Assembly (NCBI RefSeq): GCF_945859705.1
Contig: NC_079135.1
Coordinates: forward strand, 82,282,253 to 82,346,252
From: Episyrphus balteatus
Taxonomy: Eukaryota; Arthropoda; Insecta; Diptera; Syrphidae
Direction: 5' to 3'
DNA: 64,000 nucleotides
Shown here piece by piece: positions 23,194 through 38,151 of the stretch (position 1 is the first letter of the stretch; each line of letters opens with the position of its first letter). The position numbers and the translations under genes are program-made. The notes under the pieces are model-generated. The model saw only the letters and a list, made by a program, of their open reading frames with translations. It had not been told where the DNA came from and did no database searches.

Positions 23194-26100
23194 AATTCAA
23201 TTGGAGTTGAAAAATTCACGTTTGGAGAAAATGACTTTTAAAAATGTTTAAATCGTCATAACTCCTTAACCAAGCGTCTAAACACTATCAAACTTGCAAA
23301 ATTCAAAATTCTCTAAAAACAAAACTACAAGTCCAAAACTTATAGAAAATACATTTTTGTGCTCTGTGAGTCGATATCCTTCGCATAAAATTCAATTGGA
23401 GTTGAAAAATTCACGTTTGGAGAAAATGACTTTTAAAAATGTTTAAATCGTCATAACTCCTTAACCAAGCGTCTAAACACTATCAAACTTGCAAAATTCA
23501 AAATTCTCTAAAAACAAAACTACAAGTCCAAAACTTATAGAAAATACATTTTTGTGCTCTGTGAGTCGATATCCTTCACATACAATTCAATTGGAGTTGA
23601 AAAATTCACGTTTGGAGAAAATGACTTTTAAAAATGTTTAAATCGTCATAACTCCCTAACTAAGCGTCTAAACACTATCAAACTTGCAAAATTCAAAATT
23701 CTCTAAAAACAAAACTACAAGTCCAAAACTTATAGAAAATAAATTTTTTTGCTCTGTGAGTCGATATCCTTCGCATACAATTCAATTGGAGTTGAAAAAT
23801 TCACGTTTGGAGAAAATGACTTTTAAAAATGTTTAAATCGTCATAACTCCTTAACTAAGCGTCTAAACACTATCAAACTTGCAAAATTCAAAATTCTCTT
23901 AAAACAAAACTACAAGTCCAAAACTTATAGAAAATACATTTTTGTGCTCTGTGAGTCGATATCCTTCACATACAATTCAATTGGAGTTGAAAAATTCACG
24001 TTTGAAGAAAATGACTTTTAAAAATGTTTAAATCGTCATAACTCCTTAACTAAGCGTCTAAACACTATCAAACTTGCAAAATTCAAAATTCTCTAAAAAC
24101 AAAACTACAAGTCCAAAACTTATAAAAAATACATTTTTGTGCTCTGTGAGTCGATATCCTTCGCATACAATTCAATTGGAGTTGAAAAATTCACGTTTGG
24201 AGAAAATGACTTTTAAAAATGTTTAAATCGTCATAACTCCTTAACCAAGCGTCTAAACACTATCAAACTTGCAAAATTCAAAATTCTCTAAAAACAAAAC
24301 TACAAGTCCAACACTTATAGAAAATACATTTTTGTGCTCTGTGAGTCGATATTCTTCGCATACAATTGAATTGGAGTTGAAAAATTCACGTTTGGAGAAA
24401 ATGACTTTTAAAAATGTTTAAATCGTCATAACTCCTTAACTAAGCGTCTAAACACTATCAAACTTGCAAAATTCAAAATTCTCTAAAAACAAAACTACAA
24501 GTCCAACACTTATAGAAAATACATTTTTGTGCTCTGTGAGTCGATATCCTTCACATACAATTCAATTGGAGTTGAAAAATTCACGTTTGGAGAAAATGAC
24601 TTTTAAAAATGTTTAAATCGTCATAACTCCTTAACCAAGCGTCTAAACACTATCAAACTTGCAAAATTCAAAATTCTCTAAAAACAAAACTACAAGTCCA
24701 ACACTTATAGAAAATACATTTTTGTGCTCTGTGAGTCGATATTCTTCGCATACAATTGAATTGGAGTTGAAAAATTCACGTTTGGAGAAAATGACTTTTA
24801 AAAATGTTTAAATCGTCATAACTCCTTAACCAAGCGTCTAAACACTATCAAACTTGCAAAATTCAAAATTCTCTAAAAACAAAACTACAAGTCCAACACT
24901 TATAGAAAATACATTTTTGTGCTCTGTGAGTCGATATTCTTCGCATACAATTGAATTGGAGTTGAAAAATTCACGTTTGGAGAAAATGACTTTTAAAAAT
25001 GTTTAAATCGTCATAACTCCTTAACTAAGCGTCTAAACACTATCAAACTTGCAAAATTCAAAATTCTCTAAAAACAAAACTACAAGTCCAACACTTATAG
25101 AAAATACATTTTTGTGCTCTGTGAGTCGATATCCTTCACATACAATTCAATTGGAGTTGAAAAATTCACGTTTGGAGAAAATGACTTTTAAAAATGTTTA
25201 AATCGTCATAACTCCTTAACCAAGCGTCTAAACACTATCAAACTTGCAAAATTCAAAATTCTCTAAAAACAAAACTACAAGTCCAAAACTTATAGAGAAT
25301 ACATTTTTGTGCTCTGTGAGTCGATATCCTTCGCATACAATTCAATTGGAGTTGAAAAATTCACGTTTGGAGAAAATGACTTTTAAAAATGTTTAAATCG
25401 TCATAACTCCTTAACCAAGCGTCTAAACACTATCAAACTTGCAAAATTCAAAATTCTCTAAAAACAAAACTACAAGTCCAACACTTATAGAAAATAAATT
25501 TTTGTGCTCTGTGAGTCGATATCCTTCGCATACAATTCAATTGGAGTTGAAAAATTCACGTTTGGAGAAAATGACTTTTAAAAATGTTTAAATCGTCATA
25601 ACTCCTTAACTAAGCGTCTAAACACTATCAAACTTGCAAAATTCAAAATTCTCTTAAAACAAAACTACAAGTCCAAAACTTATAGAAAATACATTTTTGT
25701 GCTCTGTGAGTCGATATCCTTCGCATACAATTCAATTGGAGTTGAAAAATTCACGTTTGGAGAAAATGACTTTTAAAAATGTTTAAATCGCCATAACTAC
25801 TTAACTAAGCGTCTAAACACTATCAAACTTGCAAAATTCAAAATTCTCTAAAAACAAAACTACAAGTCCAAAACTTATAGAAAATAAATTTTTGTGCTCT
25901 GTGAGTCGATATCCTTCGCATACAATTCAATTGGAGTTGAAAAATTCACGTTTGGAGAAAATGACTTTTAAAAATGTTTAAATCGTCATAACTCCTTAAC
26001 TAAGCGTCTAAACACTATCAAACTTGCAAAATTCAAAATTCTCTAAAAACAAAACTACAAGTCCAACACTTATAGAAAATACATTTTTGTGCTCTGTGAG

Positions 26101-29100
26101 TCGATATTCTTCGCATACAATTGAATTGGAGTTGAAAAATTCACGTTTAGAGAAAATGACTTTTAAAAATGTTTAAATCGTCATAACTCCTTAACTAAGC
26201 GTCTAAACACTATCAAACTTGCAAAATTCAAAATTCTTTAAAAACAAAACTACAAGTCCAACACTTATAGAAAATACATTTTTGTGCTCTGTGAGTCGAT
26301 ATCCTTCACATACAATTCAATTGGAGTTGAAAAATTCACGTTTGGAGAAAATGACTTTTAAAAATGTTTAAATCGTCATAACTCCTTAACCAAGCGTCTA
26401 AACACTATCAAACTTGCAAAATTCAAAATTCTCTAAAAACAAAACTACAAGTCCAACACTTATAGAAAATACATTTTTGTGCTCTGTGAGTCGATATCCT
26501 TCACATACAATTCAATTGGAGTTGAAAAATTCACGTTTGGAGAAAATGACTTTTAAAAATGTTTAAATCGTCATAACTCCTTAACTAAGCGTCTAAACAC
26601 TATCAAACTTGCAAAATTCAAAATTCTCTAAAAACAAAACTACAAGTCCAAAACTTATAGAAAATACATTTTTGTGCTCTGTGAGTCGATATCCTTCGCA
26701 TACAATTCAATTGGAGTTGAAAAATTCACGTTTGGAGAAAATGACTTTTAAAAATGTTTAAATCGTCATAACTCCTTAACCAAGCGTCTAAACACTATCA
26801 AACTTGCAAAATTCAAAATTCTCTAAAAACAAAACTACAAGTCCAACACTTATAGAAAATACATTTTTGTGCTCTGTGAGTCGATATCCTTCGCATACAA
26901 TTCAATTGGAGTTGAAAAATTCACGTTTGGAGAAAATGACTTTTAAAAATGTTTAAATCGTCATAACTCCTTAACTAAGCGTCTAAACACTATCAAACTT
27001 GCAAAATTCAAAATTCTCTTAAAACAAAACTACAAGTCCAAAACTTATAGAAAATACATTTTTGTGCTCTGTGAGTCGATATCCTTCACATACAATTCAA
27101 TTGGAGTTGAAAAATTCACGTTTGGAGAAAATGACTTTTAAAAATGTTTAAATCGCCATAACTCCTTAACTAAGCGTCTAAACACTATCAAACTTGCAAA
27201 ATTCAAAATTCTCTTAAAACAAAACTACAAGTCCAAAACTTATAGAAAATACATTTTTGTGCTCTGTGAGTCGATATCCTTCACATACAATTCAATTGGA
27301 GTTGAAAAATTCACGTTTGGAGAAAATGACTTTTAAAAATGTTTAAATCGTCATAACTCCTTAACCAAGCGTCTAAACACTATCAAACTTGCAAAATTCA
27401 AAATTCTCTAAAAACAAAACTACAAGTCCAAAACTTATAGAAAATAAATTTTTGTGCTCTGTGAGTCGATATCCTTGGCATACAATTCAATTGGAGTTGA
27501 AAAATTCACGTTTGGAAAAAATGACTTTTAAAAATGTTTAAATCGTCATAACTCCTTAACTAAGCGTCTAAACACTATCAAACTTGCAAAATTCAAAATT
27601 CTCTAAAAACAAAACTACAAGTCCAAAACTTATAAAAAATACATTTTTGTGCTCTGTGAGTCGATATCCTTCGCATACAATTCAATTGGAGTTGAAAAAT
27701 TCACGTTTGGAGAAAATGACTTTTAAAAATGTTTAAATCGTCATAACTCCTTAACCAAGCGTCTAAACACTATCAAACTTGCAAAATTCAAAATTCTCTA
27801 AAAACAAAACTACAAGTCCAACACTTATAGAAAATACATTTTTGTGCTCTGTGAGTCGATATTCTTCGCATATAATTGAATTGGAGTTGAAAAATTCACG
27901 TTTAGAGAAAATGACTTTTAAAAATGTTTAAATCGTCATAACTCCTTAACTAAGCGTCTAAACACTATCAAACTTGCAAAATTCAAAATTCTTTAAAAAC
28001 AAAACTACAAGTCCAACACTTATAGAAAATACATTTTTGTGCTCTGTGAGTCGATATCCTTCACATACAATTCAATTGGAGTTGAAAAATTCACGTTTGG
28101 AGAAAATGACTTTTAAAAATGTTTAAATCGTCATAACTCCTTAACTAAGCGTCTAAACACTATCAAACTTGCAAAATTCAAAATTCTCTAAAAACAAAAC
28201 TACAAGTCCAAAACTTATAGAAAATACATTTTTGTGCTCTGTGAGTCGATATCCTTCGCATACAATTCAATTGGAGTTGAAAAATTCACGTTTGGAGAAA
28301 ATGACTTTTAAAAATGTTTAAATCGTCATAACTCCTTAACCAAGCGTCTAAACACTATCAAACTTGCAAAATTCAAAATTCTCTAAAAACAAAACTACAT
28401 GTCCAAAACTTATAGAGAATACATTTTTGTGCTCTGTGAGTCGATATCCTTCGCATACAATTCAATTGGAGTTGAAAAATTCACGTTTGGAGAAAATGAC
28501 TTTTAAAAATGTTTAAATCGTCATAACTCCTTAACCAAGCGTCTAAACACTATCAAACTTGCAAAATTCAAAATTCTCTAAAAACAAAACTACAAGTCCA
28601 AAACTTATAGAAAATACATTTTTGTGCTCTGTGAGTCGATATCCTTCGCATACAATTCAATTGGAGTTGAAAAATTCACGTTTGGAGAAAATGACTTTTA
28701 AAAATATTTAAATCGTCATAACTCCTTAACCAAGCGTCTAAACACTATCAAACTTGCAAAATTCAAAATTCTCTAAAAACAAAACTACAAGTCCAACACT
28801 TATAGAAAATACATTTTTGTGCTCTGTGAGTCGATATCCTTGGCATACAATTCAATTGGAGTTGAAAAATTCACGTTTGGAGAAAATGACTTTTAAAAAT
28901 GTTTAAATCGCCATAACTCCTTAACTAAGCGTCTAAACACTATCAAACTTGCAAAATTCAAAATTCTCTAAAAACAAAACTACAAGTCCAAAACTTATAG
29001 AAAATAAATTTTTGTGCTCTGTGAGTCGATATCCTTCGCATACAATTCAATTGGAGTTGAAAAATTCACGTTTGGAGAAAATGACTTTTAAAAATGTTTA

Positions 29101-29300
29101 AATCGTCATAACTCCTTAACCAAGCGTCTAAACACTATCAAACTTGCAAAATTCAAAATTCTCTAAAAACAAAACTACAAGTCCAAAACTTATAGAAAAT
29201 ACATTTTTGTGCTCTGTGAGTCGATATCCTTCGCATACAATTCAATTGGAGTTGAAAAATTCACGTTTGGAGAAAATGACTTTTAAAAATGTTTAAATCG

Positions 29301-32300
29301 CCATAACTCCTTAACTAAGCGTCTAAACACTATCAAACTTGCAAAATTCAAAATTCTCTAAAAACAAAACTACAAGTCCAAAACTTATAGAAAATAAATT
29401 TTTGTGCTCTGTGAGTCGATATCCTTCGCATACAATTCAATTGGAGTTGAAAAATTCACGTTTGGAGAAAATGACTTTTAAAAATGTTTAAATCGTCATA
29501 ACTCCTTAACTAAGCGTCTAAACACTATCAAACTTGCAAAATTCAAAATTCTCTAAAAACAAAACTACAAGTCCAAAACTTATAAAAAATACATTTTTGT
29601 GCTCTGTGAGTCGATATCCTTCGCATACAATTCAATTGGAGTTGAAAAATTCACGTTTGGAGAAAATGACTTTTAAAAATGTTTAAATCGTCATAACTCC
29701 TTAACTAAGCGTCTAAACACTATCAAACTTGCAAAATTCAAAATTCTCTAAAAACAAAACTACAAGTCCAAAACTTATAAAAAATACATTTTTGTGCTCT
29801 GTGAGTCGATATCCTTCGCATACAATTCAATTGGAGTTGAAAAATTCACGTTTGGAGAAAATGACTTTTAAAAATGTTTAAATCGTCATAACTCCTTAAC
29901 CAAGCGTCTAAACACTATCAAACTTGCAAAATTCAAAATTCTCTAAAAACAAAACTACAAGTCCAAAACTTATAAAAAATACATTTTTGTGCTCTGTGAG
30001 TCGATATCCTTCGCATACAATTCAATTGGAGTTGAAAAATTCACGTTTGGAGAAAATGACTTTTAAAAATGTTTAAATCGTCATAACTCCTTAACTAAGC
30101 GTCTAAACACTATCAAACTTGCAAAATTCAAAATTCTCTAAAAACAAAACTACAAGTCCAAAACTTATAAAAAATACATTTTTGTGCTCTGTGAGTCGAT
30201 ATCCTTCGCATACAATTCAATTGGAGTTGAAAAATTCACGTTTGGAGAAAATGACTTTTAAAAATGTTTAAATCGTCATAACTCCTTAACCAAGCGTCTA
30301 AACACTATCAAACTTGCAAAATTCAAAATTCTCTAAAAACAAAACTACAAGTCCAAAACTTATAGAAAATACATTTTTGTGCTCTGTGAGTCGATATCCT
30401 TCGCATACAATTCAATTGGAGTTGAAAAATTCACGTTTGGAGAAAATGACTTTTAAAAATGTTTAAATCGCCATAACTCCTTAACTAAGCGTCTAAACAC
30501 TATCAAACTTGCAAAATTCAAAATTCTCTAAAAACAAAACTACAAGTCCAAAACTTATAGAAAATAAATTTTTGTGCTCTGTGAGTCGATATCCTTCGCA
30601 TACAATTCAATTGGAGTTGAAAAATTCACGTTTGGAGAAAATGACTTTTAAAAATGTTTAAATCGTCATAACTCCTTAACTAAGCGTCTAAACACTATCA
30701 AACTTGCAAAATTCAAAATTCTCTAAAAACAAAACTACAAGTCCAAAACTTATAAAAAATACATTTTTGTGCTCTGTGAGTCGATATCCTTCGCATACAA
30801 TTCAATTGGAGTTGAAAAATTCACGTTTGGAGAAAATGACTTTTAAAAATGTTTAAATCGTCATAACTCCTTAACTAAGCGTCTAAACACTATCAAACTT
30901 GCAAAATTCAAAATTCTCTAAAAACAAAACTACAAGTCCAAAACTTATAAAAAATACATTTTTGTGCTCTGTGAGTCGATATCCTTCGCATACAATTCAA
31001 TTGGAGTTGAAAAATTCACGTTTGGAGAAAATGACTTTTAAAAATGTTTAAATCGTCATAACTCCTTAACCAAGCGTCTAAACACTATCAAACTTGCAAA
31101 ATTCAAAATTCTCTAAAAACAAAACTACAAGTCCAAAACTTATAAAAAATACATTTTTGTGCTCTGTGAGTCGATATCCTTCGCATACAATTCAATTGGA
31201 GTTGAAAAATTCACGTTTGGAGAAAATGACTTTTAAAAATGTTTAAATCGTCATAACTCCTTAACTAAGCGTCTAAACACTATCAAACTTGCAAAATTCA
31301 AAATTCTCTAAAAACAAAACTACAAGTCCAAAACTTATAAAAAATACATTTTTGTGCTCTGTGAGTCGATATCCTTCGCATACAATTCAATTGGAGTTGA
31401 AAAATTCACGTTTGGAGAAAATGACTTTTAAAAATGTTTAAATCGTCATAACTCCTTAACTAAGCGTCTAAACACTATGAAACTTGCAAAATTCAAAATT
31501 CTCTAAAAACAAAACTACAAGTCCAAAACTTATAAAAAATACATTTTTGTGCTCTGTGAGTCGATATCCTTCGCATACAATTCAATTGGAGTTGAAAAAT
31601 TCACGTTTGGAGAAAATGACTTTTAAAAATGTTTAAATCGTCATAACTCCTTAACCAAGCGTCTAAACACTATCAAACTTGCAAAATTCAAAATTCTCTA
31701 TAAACAAAACTACAAGTCCAAAACTTATAGAAAATACATTTTTGTGCTCTGTGAGTCGATATCCTTCGCATACAATTCAATTGGAGTTGAAAAATTCACG
31801 TTTGGAGAAAATGACTTTTAAAAATGTTTAAATCGTCATAACTCCTTAACCAAGCGTCTAAACACTATCAAACTTGCAAAATTCAAAATTCTCTAAAAAC
31901 AAAACTACAAGTCCAAAACTTATAGAAAATACATTTTTGTGCTCTGTGAGTCGATATCCTTCGCATACAATTCAATTGGAGTTGAAAAATTCACGTTTGG
32001 AGAAAATGACTTTTAAAAATGTTTAAATCGCCATAACTCCTTAACTAAGCGTCTAAACACTATCAAACTTGCAAAATTCAAAATTCTCTAAAAACAAAAC
32101 TACAAGTCCAAAACTTATAGAAAATAAATTTTTGTGCTCTGTGAGTCGATATCCTTCGCATACAATTCAATTGGAGTTGAAAAATTCACGTTTGGAGAAA
32201 ATGACTTTTAAAAATGTTTAAATCGTCATAACTCCTTAACTAAGCGTCTAAACACTATCAAACTTGCAAAATTCAAAATTCTCTAAAAACAAAACTACAA

Positions 32301-34760
32301 GTCCAAAACTTATAAAAAATACATTTTTGTGCTCTGTGAGTCGATATCCTTCGCATACAATTCAATTGGAGTTGAAAAATTCACGTTTGGAGAAAATGAC
32401 TTTTAAAAATGTTTAAATCGTCATAACTCCTTAACTAAGCGTCTAAACACTATCAAACTTGCAAAATTCAAAATTCTCTAAAAACAAAACTACAAGTCCA
32501 AAACTTATAAAAAATACATTTTTGTGCTCTGTGAGTCGATATCCTTCGCATACAATTCAATTGGAGTTGAAAAATTCACGTTTGGAGAAAATGACTTTTA
32601 AAAATGTTTAAATCGTCATAACTCCTTAACCAAGCGTCTAAACACTATCAAACTTGCAAAATTCAAAATTCTCTAAAAACAAAACTACAAGTCCAAAACT
32701 TATAAAAAATACATTTTTGTGCTCTGTGAGTCGATATCCTTCGCATACAATTCAATTGGAGTTGAAAAATTCACGTTTGGAGAAAATGACTTTTAAAAAT
32801 GTTTAAATCGTCATAACTCCTTAACTAAGCGTCTAAACACTATCAAACTTGCAAAATTCAAAATTCTCTAAAAACAAAACTACAAGTCCAAAACTTATAA
32901 AAAATACATTTTTGTGCTCTGTGAGTCGATATCCTTCGCATACAATTCAATTGGAGTTGAAAAATTCACGTTTGGAGAAAATGACTTTTAAAAATGTTTA
33001 AATCGTCATAACTCCTTAACCAAGCGTCTAAACACTATCAAACTTGCAAAATTCAAAATTCTCTAAAAACAAAACTACAAGTCCAAAACTTATAGAAAAT
33101 ACATTTTTGTGCTCTGTGAGTCGATATCCTTCGCATACAATTCAATTGGAGTTGAAAAATTCACGTTTGGAGAAAATGACTTTTAAAAATGTTTAAATCG
33201 CCATAACTCCTTAACTAAGCGTCTAAACACTATCAAACTTGCAAAATTCAAAATTCTCTAAAAACAAAACTACAAGTCCAAAACTTATAGAAAATAAATT
33301 TTTGTGCTCTGTGAGTCGATATCCTTCGCATACAATTCAATTGGAGTTGAAAAATTCACGTTTGGAGAAAATGACTTTTAAAAATGTTTAAATCGTCATA
33401 ACTCCTTAACTAAGCGTCTAAACACTATCAAACTTGCAAAATTCAAAATTCTCTAAAAACAAAACTACAAGTCCAAAACTTATAAAAAATACATTTTTGT
33501 GCTCTGTGAGTCGATATCCTTCGCATACAATTCAATTGGAGTTGAAAAATTCACGTTTGGAGAAAATGACTTTTAAAAATGTTTAAATCGTCATAACTCC
33601 TTAACTAAGCGTCTAAACACTATCAAACTTGCAAAATTCAAAATTCTCTAAAAACAAAACTACAAGTCCAAAACTTATAAAAAATACATTTTTGTGCTCT
33701 GTGAGTCGATATCCTTCGCATACAATTCAATTGGAGTTGAAAAATTCACGTTTGGAGAAAATGACTTTTAAAAATGTTTAAATCGTCATAACTCCTTAAC
33801 CAAGCGTCTAAACACTATCAAACTTGCAAAATTCAAAATTCTCTAAAAACAAAACTACAAGTCCAAAACTTATAAAAAATACATTTTTGTGCTCTGTGAG
33901 TCGATATCCTTCGCATACAATTCAATTGGAGTTGAAAAATTCACGTTTGGAGAAAATGACTTTTAAAAATGTTTAAATCGTCATAACTCCTTAACTAAGC
34001 GTCTAAACACTATCAAACTTGCAAAATTCAAAATTCTCTAAAAACAAAACTACAAGTCCAAAACTTATAAAAAATACATTTTTGTGCTCTGTGAGTCGAT
34101 ATCCTTCGCATACAATTCAATTGGAGTTGAAAAATTCACGTTTGGAGAAAATGACTTTTAAAAATGTTTAAATCGTCATAACTCCTTAACTAAGCGTCTA
34201 AACACTATCAAACTTGCAAAATTCAAAATTCTCTAAAAACAAAACTACAAGTCCAAAACTTATAAAAAATACATTTTTGTGCTCTGTGAGTCGATATCCT
34301 TCGCATACAATTCAATTGGAGTTGAAAAATTCACGTTTGGAGAAAATGACTTTTAAAAATGTTTAAATCGTCATAACTCCTTAACCAAGCGTCTAAACAC
34401 TATCAAACTTGCAAAATTCAAAATTCTCTAAAAACAAAACTACAAGTCCAAAACTTATAGAAAATACATTTTTGTGCTCTGTGAGTCGATATCCTTCGCA
34501 TACAATTCAATTGGAGTTGAAAAATTCACGTTTGGAGAAAATGACTTTTAAAAATGTTTAAATCGTCATAACTCCTTAACCAAGCGTCTAAACACTATCA
34601 AACTTGCAAAATTCAAAATTCTCTAAAAACAAAACTACAAGTCCAAAACTTATAGAAAATACATTTTTGTGCTCTGTGAGTCGATATCCTTCGCATACAA
34701 TTCAATTGGAGTTGAAAAATTCACGTTTGGAGAAAATGACTTTTAAAAATGTTTAAATCG
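29301..34760 (+). repeat. 14-monomer (2730-bp) higher-order repeat, two tandem copies
   Basis: The marker CGCCATAACTCC starts higher-order units at 29301, 30471, 32031 and 33201. Spacings are 1170, 1560 and 1170 bp, that is 6, 8 and 6 monomers, and a further 1560 bp reaches the end of the pattern at 34761. The order of other variants (TTAACC or TTAACT; TATAGAAAATACAT, TATAGAAAATAAAT or TATAAAAAATACAT) repeats with the 6+8 unit. Copies 29301-32030 and 32031-34760 therefore correspond monomer by monomer. By eye they differ at very few positions, such as ACTATGAAAC near 31475 and CTCTATAAAC near 31696 in copy 1 only, so the duplication looks recent. Confidence 0.88.
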
Positions 34761-35670
34761 TCATAACTCCTTAACTAAGCGTCTAAACACTATCAAACTT
34801 GCAAAATTCAAAATTCTCTAAAAACAAAACTACAAGTCCAAAACTTATAGAAAATACATTTTTGTGCTCTGTGAGTCGATATCCTTCGCATACAATTCAA
34901 TTGGAGTTGAAAAATTCACGTTTGGAGAAAATGACTTTTAAAAATGTTTAAATCGTCATAACTCCTTAACTAAGCGTCTAAACACTATCAAACTTGCAAA
35001 ATTCAAAATTCTCTAAAAACAAAACTACAAGTCCAAAACTTATAAAAAATACATTTTTGTGCTCTGTGAGTCGATATCCTTCGCATACAATTCAATTGGA
35101 GTTGAAAAATTCACGTTTGGAGAAAATGACTTTTAAAAATGTTTAAATCGTCATAACTCCTTAACTAAGCGTCTAAACACTATCAAACTTGCAAAATTCA
35201 AAATTCTCTAAAAACAAAACTACAAGTCCAAAACTTATAGAAAATACATTTTTGTGCTCTGTGAGTCGATATCCTTCGCATACAATTGAATTGGAGTTGA
35301 AAAATTCACGTTTGGAGAAAATGACTTTTAAAAATGTTTAAATCGTCATAACTCCTTAACTAAGCGTCTAAACACTATCAAACTTGCAAAATTCAAAATT
35401 CTCTAAAAACAAAACTACAAGTCCAAAACTTATAGAAAATACATTTTTGTGCTCTGTGAGTCGATATCCTTCGCATACAATTCAATTGGAGTTGAAAAAT
35501 TCACGTTTGGAGAAAATGACTTTTAAAAATGTTTAAATCGTCATAACTCCTTAACTAAGCGTCTAAACACTATCAAACTTGCAAAATTCAAAATTCTCTA
35601 AAAACAAAACTACAAGTCCAAAACTTATAGAAAATACATTTTTGTGCTCTGTGAGTCGATATCCTTCGCA

Positions 35671-37230
35671 TACAATTGAATTGGAGTTGAAAAATTCACG
35701 TTTGGAGAAAATGACTTTTAAAAATGTTTAAATCGTCATAACTCCTTAACCAAGCGTCTAAACACTATCAAACTTGCAAAATTCAAAATTCTCTAAAAAC
35801 AAAACTACAAGTCCAAAACTTATAGAAAATACATTTTTGTGCTCTGTGAGTCGATATCCTTCGCATACAATTCAATTGGAGTTGAAAAATTCACGTTTGG
35901 AGAAAATGACTTTTAAAAATGTTTAAATCGTCATAACTCCTTAACTAAGCGTCTAAACACTATCAAACTTGCAAAATTCAAAATTCTCTAAAAACAAAAC
36001 TACAAGTCCAAAACTTATAGAAAATACATTTTTGTGCTCTGTGAGTCGATATCCTTCGCATACAATTCAATTGGAGTTGAAAAATTCACGTTTGGAGAAA
36101 ATGACTTTTAAAAATGTTTAAATCGTCATAACTCCTTAACTAAGCGTCTAAACACTATCAAACTTGCAAAATTCAAAATTCTCTAAAAACAAAACTACAA
36201 GTCCAAAACTTATAGAAAATACATTTTTGTGCTCTGTGAGTCGATATCCTTCGCATACAATTCAATTGGAGTTGAAAAATTCACGTTTGGAGAAAATGAC
36301 TTTTAAAAATGTTTAAATCGTCATAACTCCTTAACTAAGCGTCTAAACACTATCAAACTTGCAAAATTCAAAATTCTCTAAAAACAAAACTACAAGTCCA
36401 AAACTTATAGAAAATACATTTTTGTGCTCTGTGAGTTGATATCCTTCGCATACAATTGAATTGGAGTTGAAAAATTCACGTTTGGAGAAAATGACTTTTA
36501 AAAATGTTTAAATCGTCATAACTCCTTAACCAAGCGTCTAAACACTATCAAACTTGCAAAATTCAAAATTCTCTAAAAACAAAACTACAAGTCCAAAACT
36601 TATAGAAAATACATTTTTGTGCTCTGTGAGTCGATATCCTTCGCATACAATTCAATTGGAGTTGAAAAATTCACGTTTGGAGAAAATGACTTTTAAAAAT
36701 GTTTAAATCGTCATAACTCCTTAACTAAGCGTCTAAACACTATCAAACTTGCAAAATTCAAAATTCTCTAAAAACAAAACTACAAGTCCAAAACTTATAG
36801 AAAATACATTTTTGTGCTCTGTGAGTCGATATCCTTCGCATACAATTCAATTGGAGTTGAAAAATTCACGTTTGGAGAAAATGACTTTTAAAAATGTTTA
36901 AATCGTCATAACTCCTTAACTAAGCGTCTAAACACTATCAAACTTGCAAAATTCAAAATTCTCTAAAAACAAAACTACAAGTCCAAAACTTATAGAAAAT
37001 ACATTTTTGTGCTCTGTGAGTCGATATCCTTCGCATACAATTCAATTGGAGTTGAAAAATTCACGTTTGGAGAAAATGACTTTTAAAAATGTTTAAATCG
37101 TCATAACTCCTTAACTAAGCGTCTAAACACTATCAAACTTGCAAAATTCAAAATTCTCTAAAAACAAAACTACAAGTCCAAAACTTATAGAAAATACATT
37201 TTTGTGCTCTGTGAGTCGATATCCTTCGCA
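35671..37230 (+). repeat. 4-monomer (780-bp) higher-order repeat, two copies
   Basis: The variant TACAATTGAA opens a unit at 35671 and again at 36451, exactly 780 bp apart. In both units the four monomers carry TTAACC, TTAACT, TTAACT, TTAACT in that order. A further TACAATTGAA monomer at 35281 lies two monomers upstream. One private change, GAGTTGATATCC at about 36433, marks the end of the first copy. Confidence 0.75.
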
Positions 37231-38146
37231 TACAATTCAATTGGAGTTGAAAAATTCACGTTTGGAGAAAATGACTTTTAAAAATGTTTAAATCGTCATA
37301 ACTCCTTAACTAAGCGTCTAAACACTATCAAACTTGCAAAATTCAAAATTCTCTAAAAACAAAACTACAAGTCCAAAACTTATAAAAAATACATTTTTGT
37401 GCTCTGTGAGTCGATATCCTTCGCATACAATTCAATTGGAGTTGAAAAATTCACGTTTGGAGAAAATGACTTTTAAAAATGTTTAAATCGTCATAACTCC
37501 TTAACTAAGCGTCTAAACACTATCAAACTTGAAAAATTCAAAATTCTCTAAAAACAAAACTACAAGTCCAAAACTTATAAAAAATACATTTTTGTGCTCT
37601 GTGAGTCGATATCCTTCGCATACAATTCAATTGGAGTTGAAAAATTCACGTTTGGAGAAAATGACTTTTAAAAATGTTTAAATCGTCATAACTCCTTAAC
37701 TAAGCGTCTAAACACTATCAAACTTGCAAAATTCAAAATTCTCTAAAAACAAAACTACAAGTCCAAAACTTATAAAAAATACATTTTTGTGCTCTGTGAG
37801 TCGATATCCTTCGCATACAATTCAATTGGAGTTGAAAAATTCACGTTTGGAGAAAATGACTTTTAAAAATGTTTAAATCGTCATAACTCCTTAACCAAGC
37901 GTCTAAACACTATCAAACTTGCAAAATTCAAAATTCTCTAAAAACAAAACTACAAGTCCAAAACTTATAGAAAATACATTTTTGTGCTCTGTGAGTCGAT
38001 ATCCTTCGCATACAATTCAATTGAAGTTGAAAAATTCACGTTTGGAGAAAATGACTTTTAAAAATGTTTAAATCGTCATAACTCCTTAACTAAGCGTCTA
38101 AACACTATCAAACAACAAAACTACAAGTCCAAAACTTATAGAAAAT

Positions 38147-38151
38147 ACATT
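38147..38151 (+). repeat. Target-site duplication ACATT (left)
   Basis: The satellite reads GAAAATACATT up to the LTR. ACATT is repeated right after the other LTR at 46883-46887, where TTTGTGCTCTG continues the monomer. Confidence 0.9.

Larger units (their letters stand above)
23190..38151 (+). repeat. 195-bp satellite array, block B
   Basis: Continuation of the same satellite in the same orientation, about 77 monomers. It begins in mid-monomer at ATACAATTC (the right copy of the foldback target site) and ends in mid-monomer at ACATT (the left copy of the LTR-element target site). It is more regular than block A from about 29 kb on, where monomers fall into long higher-order units. Variants seen here include AATCGCCATAAC (near 25791, 27157, 28911, 29301, 30471, 32031, 33201) and CAATTGAATTG (near 24368, 35284, 35674, 36454). 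The last monomer carries a 24-bp deletion that joins ATCAAAC directly to AACAAAACTAC at about 38113. Confidence 0.97.
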
